Part shown: piece by piece, positions 1-9,800 of the stretch
How positions within the stretch are numbered: the first letter of the stretch is position 1
How the letters are laid out: the number at the start of each line of letters is the position of its first letter
Assembly (NCBI GenBank): GCA_028285415.1
Contig: JANQPF010000027.1
Coordinates: 1 to 64,000, forward strand
Length of the DNA: 64,000 nucleotides
Direction of reading: 5' to 3'
Source: Pseudomonadales bacterium
GTDB lineage: Bacteria > Pseudomonadota > Gammaproteobacteria > Pseudomonadales > Azotimanducaceae
Notes under the pieces: model-generated
What the model was told of the DNA's origin: nothing
What the model saw: only the letters and a program-made list of their open reading frames with translations
The model's database searches: none
Program-made: the position numbers and the translations under genes

Positions 1-1167
1 GGACGCGTGCTCGCGCAGCACGATACGGGTCTGAAAGCGGACGTTCCGACAGCAATTTCGCCGCGCTCGGACGTGTTCATCGCCGCCGGTAGCGGCGGAG
101 GCCTGCAGCGTTTCGGGCTGAACAACAAGCATCCGGAAATATCGTTCAGTACCTTGTGGCAGGAAGTCTGGTACGAAGGCTACGAGGAACCCATCTTCAG
201 CTGGCAGTCTTCCTCCGCTGACAACGACTTCGAGCCGAAGTTTTCGCTCACGCCGCTCGCTTTCGGCACCCTGAAGGCTGCGTTTTACGCGCTCCTCTTT
301 GCCGTGCCGATTGCCATCATGGGCGCGCTCTACACGGCCTATTTCATGGCTCCAGCCATGCGCGCCTGGGTCAAGCCGGGCATCGAAATCATGGCTGCGC
401 TCCCGACCGTGATTCTCGGTTTCATTGGCGGTCTGTGGCTCGCGCCAATCATCGAAGCCAACCTGTCCAGCGTGCTGGGCATATTCGTCGTCCTGCCCGT
501 GGGGCTTTTTGTGCTGGCGCTCGTCTGGTCCTGGTTACCGGACAAAATTTCCAAGCCGTTTGCAGGTTGGTACGGCCTGCTTGCTGCACCCCTCATCGTC
601 ATCACGGTCTATGTTGCATTCGACGTCGGTCCTTTTCTGGAAGATACTTTTTTTGGCGGCGACAGCAGGGCCTGGTTCCTGGAGGTCATGGGTTTGAGCT
701 ACGACCAGCGTAACGCGCTGGTGGTTGGACTCATCATGGGTCTGGCGGTGATCCCGGTCATCTTCTCCATTGCCGAAGACGCCATATACGGGGTGCCGAC
801 GCACCTGATACAGGGCTCGCTCGCGCTCGGCGCGACGCCCTGGCAAACGCTCGTGCGCGTCGTTCTTCTGACCGCAAGCCCGGGTATCTTTTCCGCCGTC
901 ATGATTGGCATGGGCCGGGCAGTCGGCGAAACGATGATTGTGCTGATGGCCACCGGAAACACGCCGTTGATGGACATGAATATTTTCGAGGGCATGCGCA
1001 CGTTTGCAGCCAATATTGCGGTGGAACTGCCTGAATCTGAAGTCGACAGCAGCCACTACCGCATTTTGTTCCTGGCAGCGCTGGTGCTCTTCATGCTCAC
1101 CTTCGTCTTCAACACGTTTGCAGAAGTGGTCCGCCAGCGTCTGCGGGTCCGCTACGGAAGTCTGTGA
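1..1167 (+). CDS. pstC: Phosphate ABC transporter permease PstC (3' part, partial)
   Basis: This is an inner-membrane permease subunit of the high-affinity phosphate importer PstSCAB. The reading frame is open from base 1, so the gene begins upstream. A GTG at 7 is in frame but has no special merit as a start. The visible part has several hydrophobic segments and ends with the permease coupling region (EDAIYGVP, then GSLALGATPWQT and GMGRAVGETM), which contacts the PstB ATPase. Pseudomonas-type PstC proteins carry a long periplasmic stretch before these helices, and the non-hydrophobic first 90 residues fit that. The stop at 1165 lies next to the pstA start at 1169, so the two are probably translationally coupled. 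Confidence 0.93.
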   Translation, partial: GRVLAQHDTGLKADVPTAISPRSDVFIAAGSGGGLQRFGLNNKHPEISFSTLWQEVWYEGYEEPIFSWQSSSADNDFEPKFSLTPLAFGTLKAAFYALLFAVPIAIMGALYTAYFMAPAMRAWVKPGIEIMAALPTVILGFIGGLWLAPIIEANLSSVLGIFVVLPVGLFVLALVWSWLPDKISKPFAGWYGLLAAPLIVITVYVAFDVGPFLEDTFFGGDSRAWFLEVMGLSYDQRNALVVGLIMGLAVIPVIFSIAEDAIYGVPTHLIQGSLALGATPWQTLVRVVLLTASPGIFSAVMIGMGRAVGETMIVLMATGNTPLMDMNIFEGMRTFAANIAVELPESEVDSSHYRILFLAALVLFMLTFVFNTFAEVVRQRLRVRYGSL

Positions 1168-1168
1168 A

Positions 1169-2857
1169 ATGAATGGTTTACGTCAATTTGTGCGTCAGTG
1201 GTTTGCCTCCGGCGAGCCCTGGATATGGATGAACGCCGCGGCCGTTGGCATCAGCATCACGGCGGTGATCGGCATTCTCGGCCTGATTGCGGTCAAAGGT
1301 CTGGCGCACTTCTGGCCGGCCGACATCACGCTGATCGAATACGTGGATGAGCAGGACCAGCCGCAGCAAATCTATGGTGAGCTGGTTGAACTCGACGCCC
1401 TTCCGGTCAGCCAGTTTCTGGAAGCCGGCGGGCCTGCCGCATGGGTAGCGCCTGATCAGGAAGTGACGGAGCGCTGGCTTGTGAAAACGGGCAACCGGCG
1501 TATCAATCCGCCGGACTTCCGTTTCATCTACGTGGGTCAGATCAAACAGATATCCTCACCTCCCGGCGTCTTTGCCGTCGAACGCATCGAGTGGGGCAAT
1601 GCGTACGGTCAAGCACAGAGCTTGACGGTGGGGCGAGAGTCGCCACAGCGGGTGAATCCGCAGGACATTGAGGCCACGCTCGTCGAGCGAGTAGCCCGCG
1701 CCAACGAAATTCGCGGTCAGATCGATGAGATAGAAGGTGGCGTGCTCAACCGCATCAACTACGAGCTCGAACGGCTGCGTCTCGAAGCTCGGGGGCTGTC
1801 GTTGCAGGGTCTCGAGAGCAGCGCGCGGATGACCGAAATCGACGCGACCCGAGCAGAGCTGCAGGCGGAGTACGCCATCCACGAGGCGGACCTGCGCAAG
1901 CTCTATGAGCAGCTCGACCAGGATACGCTGGTGCTCGGCACCGCGGACGGTCGCACGCTGGAAATCGACCTGGCTGACGTCCTGCATACCTGGCAACCCA
2001 ACGACATGTCGACGCTGGCGAAGCTCGGTCACTACACCAGCGCCATCTGGCGGTTTTTGAGTGAAGACCCGCGCGAGGCGAATACGGAAGGTGGTATCTT
2101 TCCGGCAATCTTCGGCACGATATTGATGGTGTTGCTGATGTCGGTGATGGTCACCCCGTTCGGCGTCATTGCGGCGGTTTATTTGCGTGAATATGCCAAG
2201 CAGGGTCCGTTTGTGCGGGTCATCCGGATAGCCGTCAACAATCTGGCCGGCGTGCCTTCGATCGTCTATGGCGTCTTCGGGCTCGGCTTTTTTGTCTATT
2301 TCCTCGGCGGCAACCTCGATCGTTTGTTTTATCCGGAAGCGCTGCCGGCCCCCACGTTCGGCACCCCGGGTCTGGTCTGGGCGTCGCTGACGCTTGCGCT
2401 CCTGACCGTGCCGGTGGTCATCGTCTCGACGGAAGAAGGTTTGACGCGGATCCCGCGTTCGCTCAGGGAAGGCAGTCTTGCGCTGGGTGCAACCCAGGCG
2501 GAAACGCTCTTCAAAGTCATTTTACCAATGGCAAGCCCGGCCATTCTGACCGGCGTGATTCTGGCCGTAGCCCGAGCAGCCGGTGAGGTGGCGCCGTTGA
2601 TGCTCGTTGGCGTCGTGAAGCTTGCACCCACCCTGCCCCTCGACGGGAATTTTCCGTTTCTGCACCTTGACCGCAAGTTCATGCATCTGGGTTTCCACAT
2701 TTACGACGTTGGCTTCCAGAGCCCCAATGTCGATGCCGCGCGCCCCCTGGTGTACGCTACGGCACTCCTGCTGGTCATCATCATCGTTGCCCTGAACCTG
2801 ACCGCCATCAATCTCCGCAGCCGCCTCGAGCGCCGTTACCGCGGAGTAGAGAGTTAA
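1169..2857 (+). CDS. pstA: Phosphate ABC transporter permease PstA
   Basis: This is the second inner-membrane permease of the phosphate importer. I chose ATG 1169, just after the pstC stop, rather than the longer open frame, because upstream residues lie inside pstC and the product then starts MNGLRQFVRQW. The product has 562 residues. After a first membrane segment comes a large soluble, partly coiled-coil insert (about residues 60-290, with ERVARANEIRGQIDEIE), then the transmembrane permease core with EGLTRIPRSLREGSLALGAT, the EAA loop that docks on PstB. The long insert is typical of the Pseudomonas-type family and is absent from the 296-residue E. coli protein. Confidence 0.93.
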   Translation: MNGLRQFVRQWFASGEPWIWMNAAAVGISITAVIGILGLIAVKGLAHFWPADITLIEYVDEQDQPQQIYGELVELDALPVSQFLEAGGPAAWVAPDQEVTERWLVKTGNRRINPPDFRFIYVGQIKQISSPPGVFAVERIEWGNAYGQAQSLTVGRESPQRVNPQDIEATLVERVARANEIRGQIDEIEGGVLNRINYELERLRLEARGLSLQGLESSARMTEIDATRAELQAEYAIHEADLRKLYEQLDQDTLVLGTADGRTLEIDLADVLHTWQPNDMSTLAKLGHYTSAIWRFLSEDPREANTEGGIFPAIFGTILMVLLMSVMVTPFGVIAAVYLREYAKQGPFVRVIRIAVNNLAGVPSIVYGVFGLGFFVYFLGGNLDRLFYPEALPAPTFGTPGLVWASLTLALLTVPVVIVSTEEGLTRIPRSLREGSLALGATQAETLFKVILPMASPAILTGVILAVARAAGEVAPLMLVGVVKLAPTLPLDGNFPFLHLDRKFMHLGFHIYDVGFQSPNVDAARPLVYATALLLVIIIVALNLTAINLRSRLERRYRGVES

Positions 2858-2860
2858 TCC

Positions 2861-3682
2861 ATGAATGAAGTAACGAATATGGAATCGAATGTCGATAGCC
2901 CGGCCGCCGATGACAGCCTGGAAGATCTGCCGAAGAGTTTGCACGTCAACGACCTGTCGCTGTTTTACGGCGACGCGCAGGCGCTGGCTAACGTCACCAT
3001 GGACATCGTCAAGCAGAAGGTAACGGCTTTCATTGGTCCTTCCGGTTGCGGCAAATCGACGCTGCTGAGATGTTTCAACCGCATGAACGATCTCATTGAT
3101 GACGTGCACATCAGCGGCCGCATCGAATTTGATGGCTACGACATTCACGATGAAAGCGTCGATGTTGCAACGCTCAGGCGAAAAATTGGCATGGTCTTCC
3201 AGCGACCGAACCCTTTTCCGAAGAGCATCTACGAAAACGTCGCCTACGGGCTGCGTATTCAGGGTGAAGATTCCAAGGCGGTACTCGACGAACGCGTCGA
3301 GTGGGCGCTCAAGAGCGCTGCGCTGTGGGACGAAGTCAAGGACCGTCTGAAAGAGTCGGCGCTGGGACTGTCCGGCGGTCAGCAACAGCGGCTCGTGATT
3401 GCGCGTGCGGTGGCGATCAAGCCGTCGGTATTGCTGCTCGATGAACCCGCATCGGCGCTCGACCCGATATCCACGCTGAAAATCGAGGAGCTGATCGATC
3501 AGCTCAAGAACGATTACACGATTGTCATCGTGACGCACAACATGCAGCAGGCTGCGCGTGTCTCGGACTACACGGCGTTTCTGTATCTCGGCGAGTTGGT
3601 GGAATTCGACGATACCGATACCATTTTCAAGAACCCCAAGGAAAAGCGCACCGAAGACTACATCACCGGGCGTTATGGCTAG
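2861..3682 (+). CDS. pstB: Phosphate ABC transporter ATP-binding protein PstB
   Basis: This cytoplasmic ATPase powers phosphate import through PstC/PstA. It has 273 residues, with Walker [10 protein letters not shown] at 59-67, the Q-loop in [10 protein letters not shown], the ABC signature LSGGQ at 170-174, Walker B LLLDEP at 191-196 and a switch histidine in [15 protein letters not shown] and FNRMNDL are characteristic of PstB. It starts 3 bp after the pstA stop and is followed 9 bp later by phoU. An N-terminal extension of about 28 residues before the ABC domain is longer than in E. coli PstB, so ATG 2879 (MESNVDS) is an alternative start. Confidence 0.96.
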   Translation: MNEVTNMESNVDSPAADDSLEDLPKSLHVNDLSLFYGDAQALANVTMDIVKQKVTAFIGPSGCGKSTLLRCFNRMNDLIDDVHISGRIEFDGYDIHDESVDVATLRRKIGMVFQRPNPFPKSIYENVAYGLRIQGEDSKAVLDERVEWALKSAALWDEVKDRLKESALGLSGGQQQRLVIARAVAIKPSVLLLDEPASALDPISTLKIEELIDQLKNDYTIVIVTHNMQQAARVSDYTAFLYLGELVEFDDTDTIFKNPKEKRTEDYITGRYG

Positions 3683-3691
3683 GTAAGACTC

Positions 3692-4387
3692 ATGTCGAGA
3701 CACATATCTGAACAATACGATCTGGAACTTGCCCAGATCAAAGAACTGCTGATGGAAATGGGCGGCATGGTGGAGCAGCAGGTGAACCACTCGTGCACGG
3801 CTCTGGTCAACCATGACGACGCGCTGGCGGAACAGGTGCGCGACGTGGAATCGAGGCTGAACCAGTTTGAAGTGGAGCTCGATGATCACTGCGTTTCCAT
3901 CATCGCCAGGCGCCAGCCCGCCGCGGGTGATCTGCGTAACGTCGTGAGCATGATGAAAGCCATTACCGATCTCGAACGTATCGGCGATGAGGCTGACCGG
4001 ATTGCCAAGATGGCGCAGCGCATGACTGATGATGAGCCGCCGACCGACCTCTATGCCGACTTTCGCAGTATTCACGAGAACGTCGGTCGCATGCTGCATC
4101 GCGCGCTGGACGCGTTTGCCCGTCAGGATGTCGAGAACGCGTTGCGGGTCATCGAAGCCGACGAAGAAATCGACCAGGCTTACAACAGCCTGGTCCGCAA
4201 GTGCGTGCGTGAAATGCGCGACAAGACGGAAGGCATCGAAAACTCCGTGAACATGATGTGGGCAGCGCGCGCGTTGGAGCGAATCGGTGACCATTCGAAG
4301 AACATTGCCGAGTACGTGATCTATCAGGTGAAAGGCCTGGACGTGCGTCATGGCGGCGACACCGAGATCGACCCCTCCGAGGATTGA
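3692..4387 (+). CDS. phoU: Phosphate signalling complex protein PhoU
   Basis: PhoU links the state of the Pst transporter to the PhoR sensor kinase and so represses the phosphate regulon when phosphate is plentiful. The 231-residue length is normal. It is made of two three-helix PhoU repeats with the metal-binding-type motifs DLERIGDEADRIAK (first repeat) and ALERIGDHSKNIAEYV (second repeat). It is the last gene of the pst operon, 9 bp after pstB. The partner regulator phoB is in this window at 31.7 kb, but no phoR is seen. Confidence 0.95.
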   Translation: MSRHISEQYDLELAQIKELLMEMGGMVEQQVNHSCTALVNHDDALAEQVRDVESRLNQFEVELDDHCVSIIARRQPAAGDLRNVVSMMKAITDLERIGDEADRIAKMAQRMTDDEPPTDLYADFRSIHENVGRMLHRALDAFARQDVENALRVIEADEEIDQAYNSLVRKCVREMRDKTEGIENSVNMMWAARALERIGDHSKNIAEYVIYQVKGLDVRHGGDTEIDPSED

Positions 4388-4448
4388 GCCCCGGGCCTGG
4401 TAGGTTGCCTCGCTCTCAGCGTCGCCGTACTATGCGCGGCTCGCGAAT

Positions 4449-4534
4449 GCCCAGGTGTTGGAACTGGTAGACAAGCTGGATTTAGGTTCCAGTGCCCCCG
4501 TGGCGTGAGGGTTCGACTCCCTCCCTGGGCACCA
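4449..4534 (+). tRNA. tRNA-Leu (anticodon UAG)
   Basis: An 86-nt class II tRNA with encoded CCA. The acceptor stem pairs gcccagg with cctgggc, and the anticodon arm is ctgga/tccag around a 7-base loop with TAG at 4483-4485. It has a long variable arm and a T-arm containing gttcgactc. It follows phoU by about 60 bp. Confidence 0.95.
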
Positions 4535-4558
4535 GTCGCGCGCTACGCTTGCTTAGCG

Positions 4559-4581
4559 CGTTTTCCGCTGCGCGGAAAACG
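4559..4581. other. Perfect 10-bp hairpin between the two tRNA-Leu genes
   Basis: Inverted repeat cgttttccgc (4559-4568) / gcggaaaacg (4572-4581) with a tgc loop. No T-run follows on the + strand, so it is not a classic intrinsic terminator. It may be an RNA-processing hairpin between co-transcribed tRNAs. Confidence 0.5.
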
Positions 4582-4619
4582 TCGGTCGACGATCGGGGGT
4601 ATCTCGCCAGTCCTCAATT

Positions 4620-4706
4620 GCCCGGGTGGTGAAATTGGTAGACACAAGGGACTTAAAATCCCTCGGAGGCAACTCCATGCGGGTTCAAGTCCCGCCCCGG
4701 GCACCA
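4620..4706 (+). tRNA. tRNA-Leu (anticodon UAA)
   Basis: An 87-nt class II tRNA with encoded CCA. The acceptor stem is gcccggg/cccgggc, and the anticodon arm is aggga/tccct around a loop with TAA at 4654-4656. The long variable arm and the T-arm gttcaagtc are intact. Its 3' end marks the left edge of the AT-richer block that follows, a common insertion position for islands. Confidence 0.95.
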
Positions 4707-5035
4707 ATCATCAGCTACGACCGTACACCTATTCTCAGCGGCAAGAAGAATATCGCTTGCCGGGCTGATTGCCGGACTTTAATTCGCTATCAGAATGACC
4801 GCGGTGATTCTAAACCTGAGTTCCTACTTCGCACACCACTTCACCGAATTGAGTCTATGAGCTGCCCCTCCACTCAACAGCTCTATCCAATGAGTGCTTT
4901 GTTAGCACTATCTTTCAGGTCCATACATCTATCAAACATTATTCCACGAGTTTTGGGGTACTTTTGTTAGTTCGCGTTCTGGGAGTAATCCGCACGCTAT
5001 CAGTCTCGGATTCCAGCAGTTAGGAAGCAGTCAAC
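4707..5035. other. Gene-free spacer at left edge of accessory block
   Basis: 329 bp between tRNA-Leu(UAA) and the ThDP-enzyme gene. It reads clearly more AT-rich than the core genome. I see no integrase, no copy of the tRNA 3' end and no convincing coding frame. Open frames running out of the tRNA are tRNA read-through artefacts. The promoter of the next gene should lie here. An AGGAAG Shine-Dalgarno element sits about 8 bp before ATG 5036. Confidence 0.5.
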
Positions 5036-6772
5036 ATGTCGACGGAATCAATAACAACGTCAGCGGATTTGCGCACCCAAAGCACTAGCCCTTTGCAAGC
5101 AACGCCACGCGGTCGGTCCACTTCGGAACTGGACATACCGCGCTCAACGACGGGGCAGATCATCGCTGACTCGTTACTTGCCCATGGCGTCGACACTGTC
5201 TTTGGGATTCCCGGAGTACACACTTACGAACTAACCGATGCGCTGCAGCGAGCCGGTGATTCAATGACATTCATACCAACACGGCACGAGCAAGGTGCAG
5301 GCTACATGGCTTACGGTTATGCCAAGTCTACTGGCAAACCAGGCGTGTACGCGGTGGTTCCAGGGCCCGGCATGCTCAATTCGAGCGGAGCGTTGTGCAC
5401 GGCATACGGAGCCGGAGCCCCGGTCATGTGCCTTACCGGCAATGTGATGTCCGACTTGATTGGCCAAGGCCGCGGCCAGGTGCACGAGTTACCCGACCAG
5501 TTAGCGACCATGCGGGGACTAACCAAGTGGGCAGCTCGAATTGAGCACCCAAACGCAGCCGCAGACACGATGGCTGAGGCATTCAAACAGATGCGAACAG
5601 GACGCGTTCGACCCGTAGCCGTCGAAACTCCCTGGGATGTCTTTGGAATGAGCGTTCCTGCCCAGAACGTCACACCAGTTCCTAACCAGGATCCTCCAAA
5701 GCCTGACCCACTTGCCGTCGAACGGGCGGCAGAGATTCTCCGCCACGCGCGCAATCCGTTGATCTGGGTTGGAGGCGGTGCGCTTGATGCTGGGGAGAGC
5801 GTTCTTGAATTGGCTGAGTTACTGCAAGCGCCAGTCACGAGCTTTCGCAGTGGCAAGGGCATCGTCAGTGAAAAACTACCCTACGGCATGTCATTTGCCG
5901 CTGCCCACAAAGGCTGGAAGGACGTTGACGTCTTGATCGGAATAGGCACCCGTTTGGAGATGCCGTATTTACATTGGCGATGGACGCCACCGGGTTTGAA
6001 GGTCATTCGTATCGATATCGATCCCAGTGAAATGGTTCGCTTACCTCCAGACTTAGGGATCGTGAGCGATTCGGATCTAGGTGCGCGAGCTTTGGTCAAA
6101 CAACTTACTGGCGTCATGCGTTCAAAACGCCCCACGCGCGTCGACGAGTTCGTAAAACAGAAAAAGGCAGCGCGGAACGCTTTCGATGCGATTCAGCCTC
6201 AAGTGGACTACCTGAGTTCAATACGCAAAGTGCTGCCCGACGACGGCATCTTTGTCGAGGAAGTATCGCAGGTGGGGTTCGCCGCACGCTATGCTTTTCC
6301 GGTTTACGAACCACGAAGCTACATCTCATGCGGCTATCAGGAGACCCTCGGATTCGGCTTTAATACAGCGCTTGGCGTGAAGGTTGCCAATCCAGATAGG
6401 CCCGTTGTGTCAGTATGTGGCGATGGCGGATTTCTATTTGGCATACAAGAATTGGCAACGGCCGTTCAGCACCGGATAAACGTTGTTACGATTGTGTTCA
6501 ACAATAATGCCTATGGTAACGTTCGGCGCGATCAGCTCGAAAATTTTGATGGATGTGTCGCAGGTGCTGAACTCGAAAACCCTGATTTTGTTCGCTTGAG
6601 CGAGAGTTTTGGGGCGAACGCGTATCGAGTATCAACTCCCGCTGATCTGGAAAGCGCATTGTCAAGTGCGCTATCAACGCAAGCTCCAGCGGTCATAGAA
6701 GTGCCAGTCGAGAGAGGTTCTGAAGCATCTCCGTGGCCTTTTATTCAGCCACCGCCACCGGACAACAGCTAG
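5036..6772 (+). CDS. ThDP-dependent carboligase/decarboxylase, acetolactate-synthase-like
   Basis: A 578-residue enzyme of the thiamine-diphosphate superfamily (acetolactate synthase, benzaldehyde lyase, 2-keto-acid decarboxylase group). It acts on the C-C bond next to a keto group. It has an N-terminal pyrimidine-binding domain with the catalytic Glu85 (TRHEQGAGYMA), a central domain (about 225-360) with GGGALDAGE, and a C-terminal pyrophosphate-binding domain with GDGG at 462-465 and the metal-ligand Asn at 489-491. The first ~35 residues are a Ser/Thr-rich extension. No small regulatory subunit gene (ilvN type) is adjacent, so a housekeeping role in branched-chain synthesis is unlikely. 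It is convergent with the NRPS-like gene, 65 bp apart, in an AT-richer block beside a tRNA. The substrate cannot be told from sequence alone. Confidence 0.85.
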   Translation: MSTESITTSADLRTQSTSPLQATPRGRSTSELDIPRSTTGQIIADSLLAHGVDTVFGIPGVHTYELTDALQRAGDSMTFIPTRHEQGAGYMAYGYAKSTGKPGVYAVVPGPGMLNSSGALCTAYGAGAPVMCLTGNVMSDLIGQGRGQVHELPDQLATMRGLTKWAARIEHPNAAADTMAEAFKQMRTGRVRPVAVETPWDVFGMSVPAQNVTPVPNQDPPKPDPLAVERAAEILRHARNPLIWVGGGALDAGESVLELAELLQAPVTSFRSGKGIVSEKLPYGMSFAAAHKGWKDVDVLIGIGTRLEMPYLHWRWTPPGLKVIRIDIDPSEMVRLPPDLGIVSDSDLGARALVKQLTGVMRSKRPTRVDEFVKQKKAARNAFDAIQPQVDYLSSIRKVLPDDGIFVEEVSQVGFAARYAFPVYEPRSYISCGYQETLGFGFNTALGVKVANPDRPVVSVCGDGGFLFGIQELATAVQHRINVVTIVFNNNAYGNVRRDQLENFDGCVAGAELENPDFVRLSESFGANAYRVSTPADLESALSSALSTQAPAVIEVPVERGSEASPWPFIQPPPPDNS

Positions 6773-6837
6773 GCAACCGGCTCTCCTTCCCATTCGATGC
6801 CTGTGCCGCAATCAGTGTTACAGGCTCCGTCGCAAAG

Positions 6838-9800
6838 TCATGATTTGACGCAACCACCAAGATGTTCTGCCAGCAAACTGACGTTAGGTGGTTCGAGAAT
6901 GCCGAGGTGATCTCCTGGTACGTCCACAACGTCAAGATCGTGCAGAATTTTGGACCATCCCAAACAACGATCTTCCGGCTCTAGCGGTTCGCGCTCACTC
7001 GCGCGATAAAGCACCACGTGGCCGTGGTACGGCGTAGCACGATAACCACTCAACGCTTTAGCTCTTGCTATTTCACGCGCCTCCATAACGTTGGGCGCTT
7101 TGTCGCCCGCATGCTGATTCGGCAGAAAGTGTGATCTCAAGCGACGCGTGACCGAGCTCAGGGTTTTGCGTGGATAGCCTGTCGGATCGTTGAGAAACGC
7201 GTGCAGGTGGGTGTGTAAGCGGGAGGTTAGTCCGCTATTGCGCTCAAATCCCGGACACCACGTGTCCATCAGAGCAACCAAAGGCACTGATTCTGAGGCT
7301 GCGGTCAGTATGCGTGCAACTTCAAGTGCGATGATGCCGCCAAAAGACTCGCCCGCCAGGTAATACGGTCCTTCGGGTTGCGTGGCGCGAATGGCCGCCA
7401 CATATTGAGCGGTAATGAACTCGATGCTCGAAAGCTTCTCTAGTATGGCTGCGTTGTCGCCGCTCTGAATCAGGTCAACTTCTTCCTGGAGAAAAATGCT
7501 ATAGAGCGGCTGGTTGTCGTCCAGCGCCAGTGCCAGGTCCCGGTACAACATGACGCCATAAAGGCACAGAATTGGCGGATTCGTTCCGCGCTTGAGACAG
7601 ACCGCATCGGAAACGAGCGATTCGGACGGCCCATCGTCTATGAATTGAGCCATCTGCCTGAGCGTGGGTGCTTCGATAAAAGCTCTTATCGATAACTCGA
7701 CATCAAAGGCCTGATTCGTGCGATCGATCGCTTTCGCAGCAAGTAGAGAAGTTCCTCCGAGATCCTGAAAGTCTTCATCCAGGGTGATCTCGGGCAAACT
7801 CAGGATCTCTGCCCAGATGCGAGCGAGCAGTTTTTGGGTTGCCGTTATCGGTTGCTCACCAAGGCCACGAATGACGTTGCTCGCGTCTGGTGCAGGAAGT
7901 GCGTTACGGTCAATCTTGCCGTTTGGATTGAGCGGCAAAGCATCCAAGGCAATGTAACCGTTGGGACGCATGTAGTCCGGCAGCCTGTCCTCGACGAATT
8001 TTCGAATGTTCCCAATCTCGTCTGCGCCGATATCGCCAATGATGTAAGCATACAACCCGTCGTCTCCTGTGGGGGTTTTCGCTGGCATGACTATGGCGTT
8101 GTCGACGTGTGGTGCCTCGCGAAGCGTTTGCTCGACTTCTAAGACTTCTACACGAATTCCTCTCACCTTAACTTGAAAGTCTTGGCGACCGATGATTTCT
8201 AATTGACCTTCGGGATTCCAGCGTCCGAGATCACCGGTGCGAAAAAAGGGTATCCCGTCAATTCGAACGAATTTTTCTGCGGTCTGGTCTGGAAGGTTCA
8301 AGTACCCGGGTGAGATACCTGCTCCCCCCAGGTAAACCTCGCCAATAACACCGTTAGGTAATAGATTGCTGTCTTCATCGTAGATCCTTGCGTACGTGTT
8401 ACTGATGGGGCGACCAACTACCGTCTTGCTTAGTGTGACATCCCTGGGCACTACGTAGTTGCAAGCGGTTGCGCTGCTTTCACTGCATCCATAGTTTGTA
8501 AAGAGCTTGGCATTGGGGAAGTAGCTGAGAACAGCTGAAGCCATTGAAGCGGGTATTACATCACCCCCCGTAAATAGGCACTTGATCTGGCCTAGATCCA
8601 CGCTTTCGGTCGATTCTTCAAGGTAATCCATGACTCGCTTCAACAAGCTTGGACCAATATGCACAATCGATGATTCGGAGAGATGCGCGAGTAGCTTTCG
8701 GGTCTCAAGTATGTCTTCGGGCTGTACGATACGAAGCGTTCCCCCGGCGACCAATGGCGAGAGGGTTTCAAACATGGTTATGCTGAACGTATGTCGCGCG
8801 AGGACGGGCATTTTGTCTGAGCGGCTGAACTCCGTCTGATCGATGCTCGACCAAACATTGTTGATGAGATTCGCATGGTTCATCAACACACCTTTGGGGC
8901 GACCGGTGCTACCTGAGGTGTAAATAACGTAGGCGGCGTCTTCGGGTTCCACGGGCACTTCGAGCCCGACCTCAGGCTTATCGAGAAGCCAATGTGGCTC
9001 AGACAAGTTGACAATTTGACGGCTTGTCTGGGCGAGAACTTCCAGGGTTTTCGACTCTGCTATGACGCAGATCGCTCCACAGTCCTCCACAACAGTAGCT
9101 ATCCGTTGCGCTGGGTGATCAGCATCAACAGGTACATAGACCGCTCCGAGCTTGAAGATGCCCAGCATGCTTGCGATAACGTCCGTTGACATTCTGAGAC
9201 AGACACAAACCCTGTCACCTTTCACCACGCCGAGACCATGCAGCATGTGCGAGATTTTGTTAGATCGTGCGTTGACTTGTCGATAGGTTAACGTGTTAAA
9301 GTCAGATTCTACGGCTGACGCCTCTGGTTGTGACTCGGATAACCTCTCTACCTCGCGAAAAACCGGTTCGGTCGGATAGCTCTTTCTTTGGCCCTGCCAA
9401 TTCTGCAGCTGCTGATTTATTTCGGTGGGAGAGAGCATCGCCACGCCCGCCACATCTTTGTCGGGTGAACTTGTGACATGGTTCAGCACCGCGCTGAGGT
9501 GATCGACGAACTGCTGCACCTTGGCTGCATCTGCCAGGGCGGGATCGTAGGCTGCCATAACGCTCACCGTATCTCCGTCAATGCAGAGAATTGGCTGTAA
9601 AGGGTGCGTCTGCGAATCGTTGTGCCTGGCAAACAGTCTATCTGTAATGATGTTTCTAAGCCGGTCTGTGGGTACAGCAAATTCGGGTTGTACGATGAGC
9701 ACCTGCATGTCGACAGGTTTGTCACTGATGGGATTGGTAGCGTCGTTTATGGCTTTGCTGCATCGAGAGATCAGTTCTTGGATGGGAAGTTTGCCGGAAA

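Noticed and set aside
2522-4351. 609-codon open frame on the minus strand
   Set aside because: It is antisense to pstA, pstB and phoU, which are clear. Long antisense frames are common in high-GC coding DNA.
4559-4581. Intrinsic terminator between the tRNA-Leu genes
   Set aside because: The hairpin is perfect but no T-run follows, and a second tRNA lies immediately downstream.
4505-4970. Two open frames running out of the tRNA-Leu genes (for example one starting MVKLVDTRDLKSLGG)
   Set aside because: This peptide is the familiar artefact of translating a tRNA-Leu gene. The frames lie on the tRNAs and the AT-rich spacer.
5036-6772. Housekeeping acetolactate synthase (ilvB/ilvI)
   Set aside because: No small subunit gene or ilvC is adjacent, the N-terminal extension and central domain differ, and it lies in an AT-richer accessory block.
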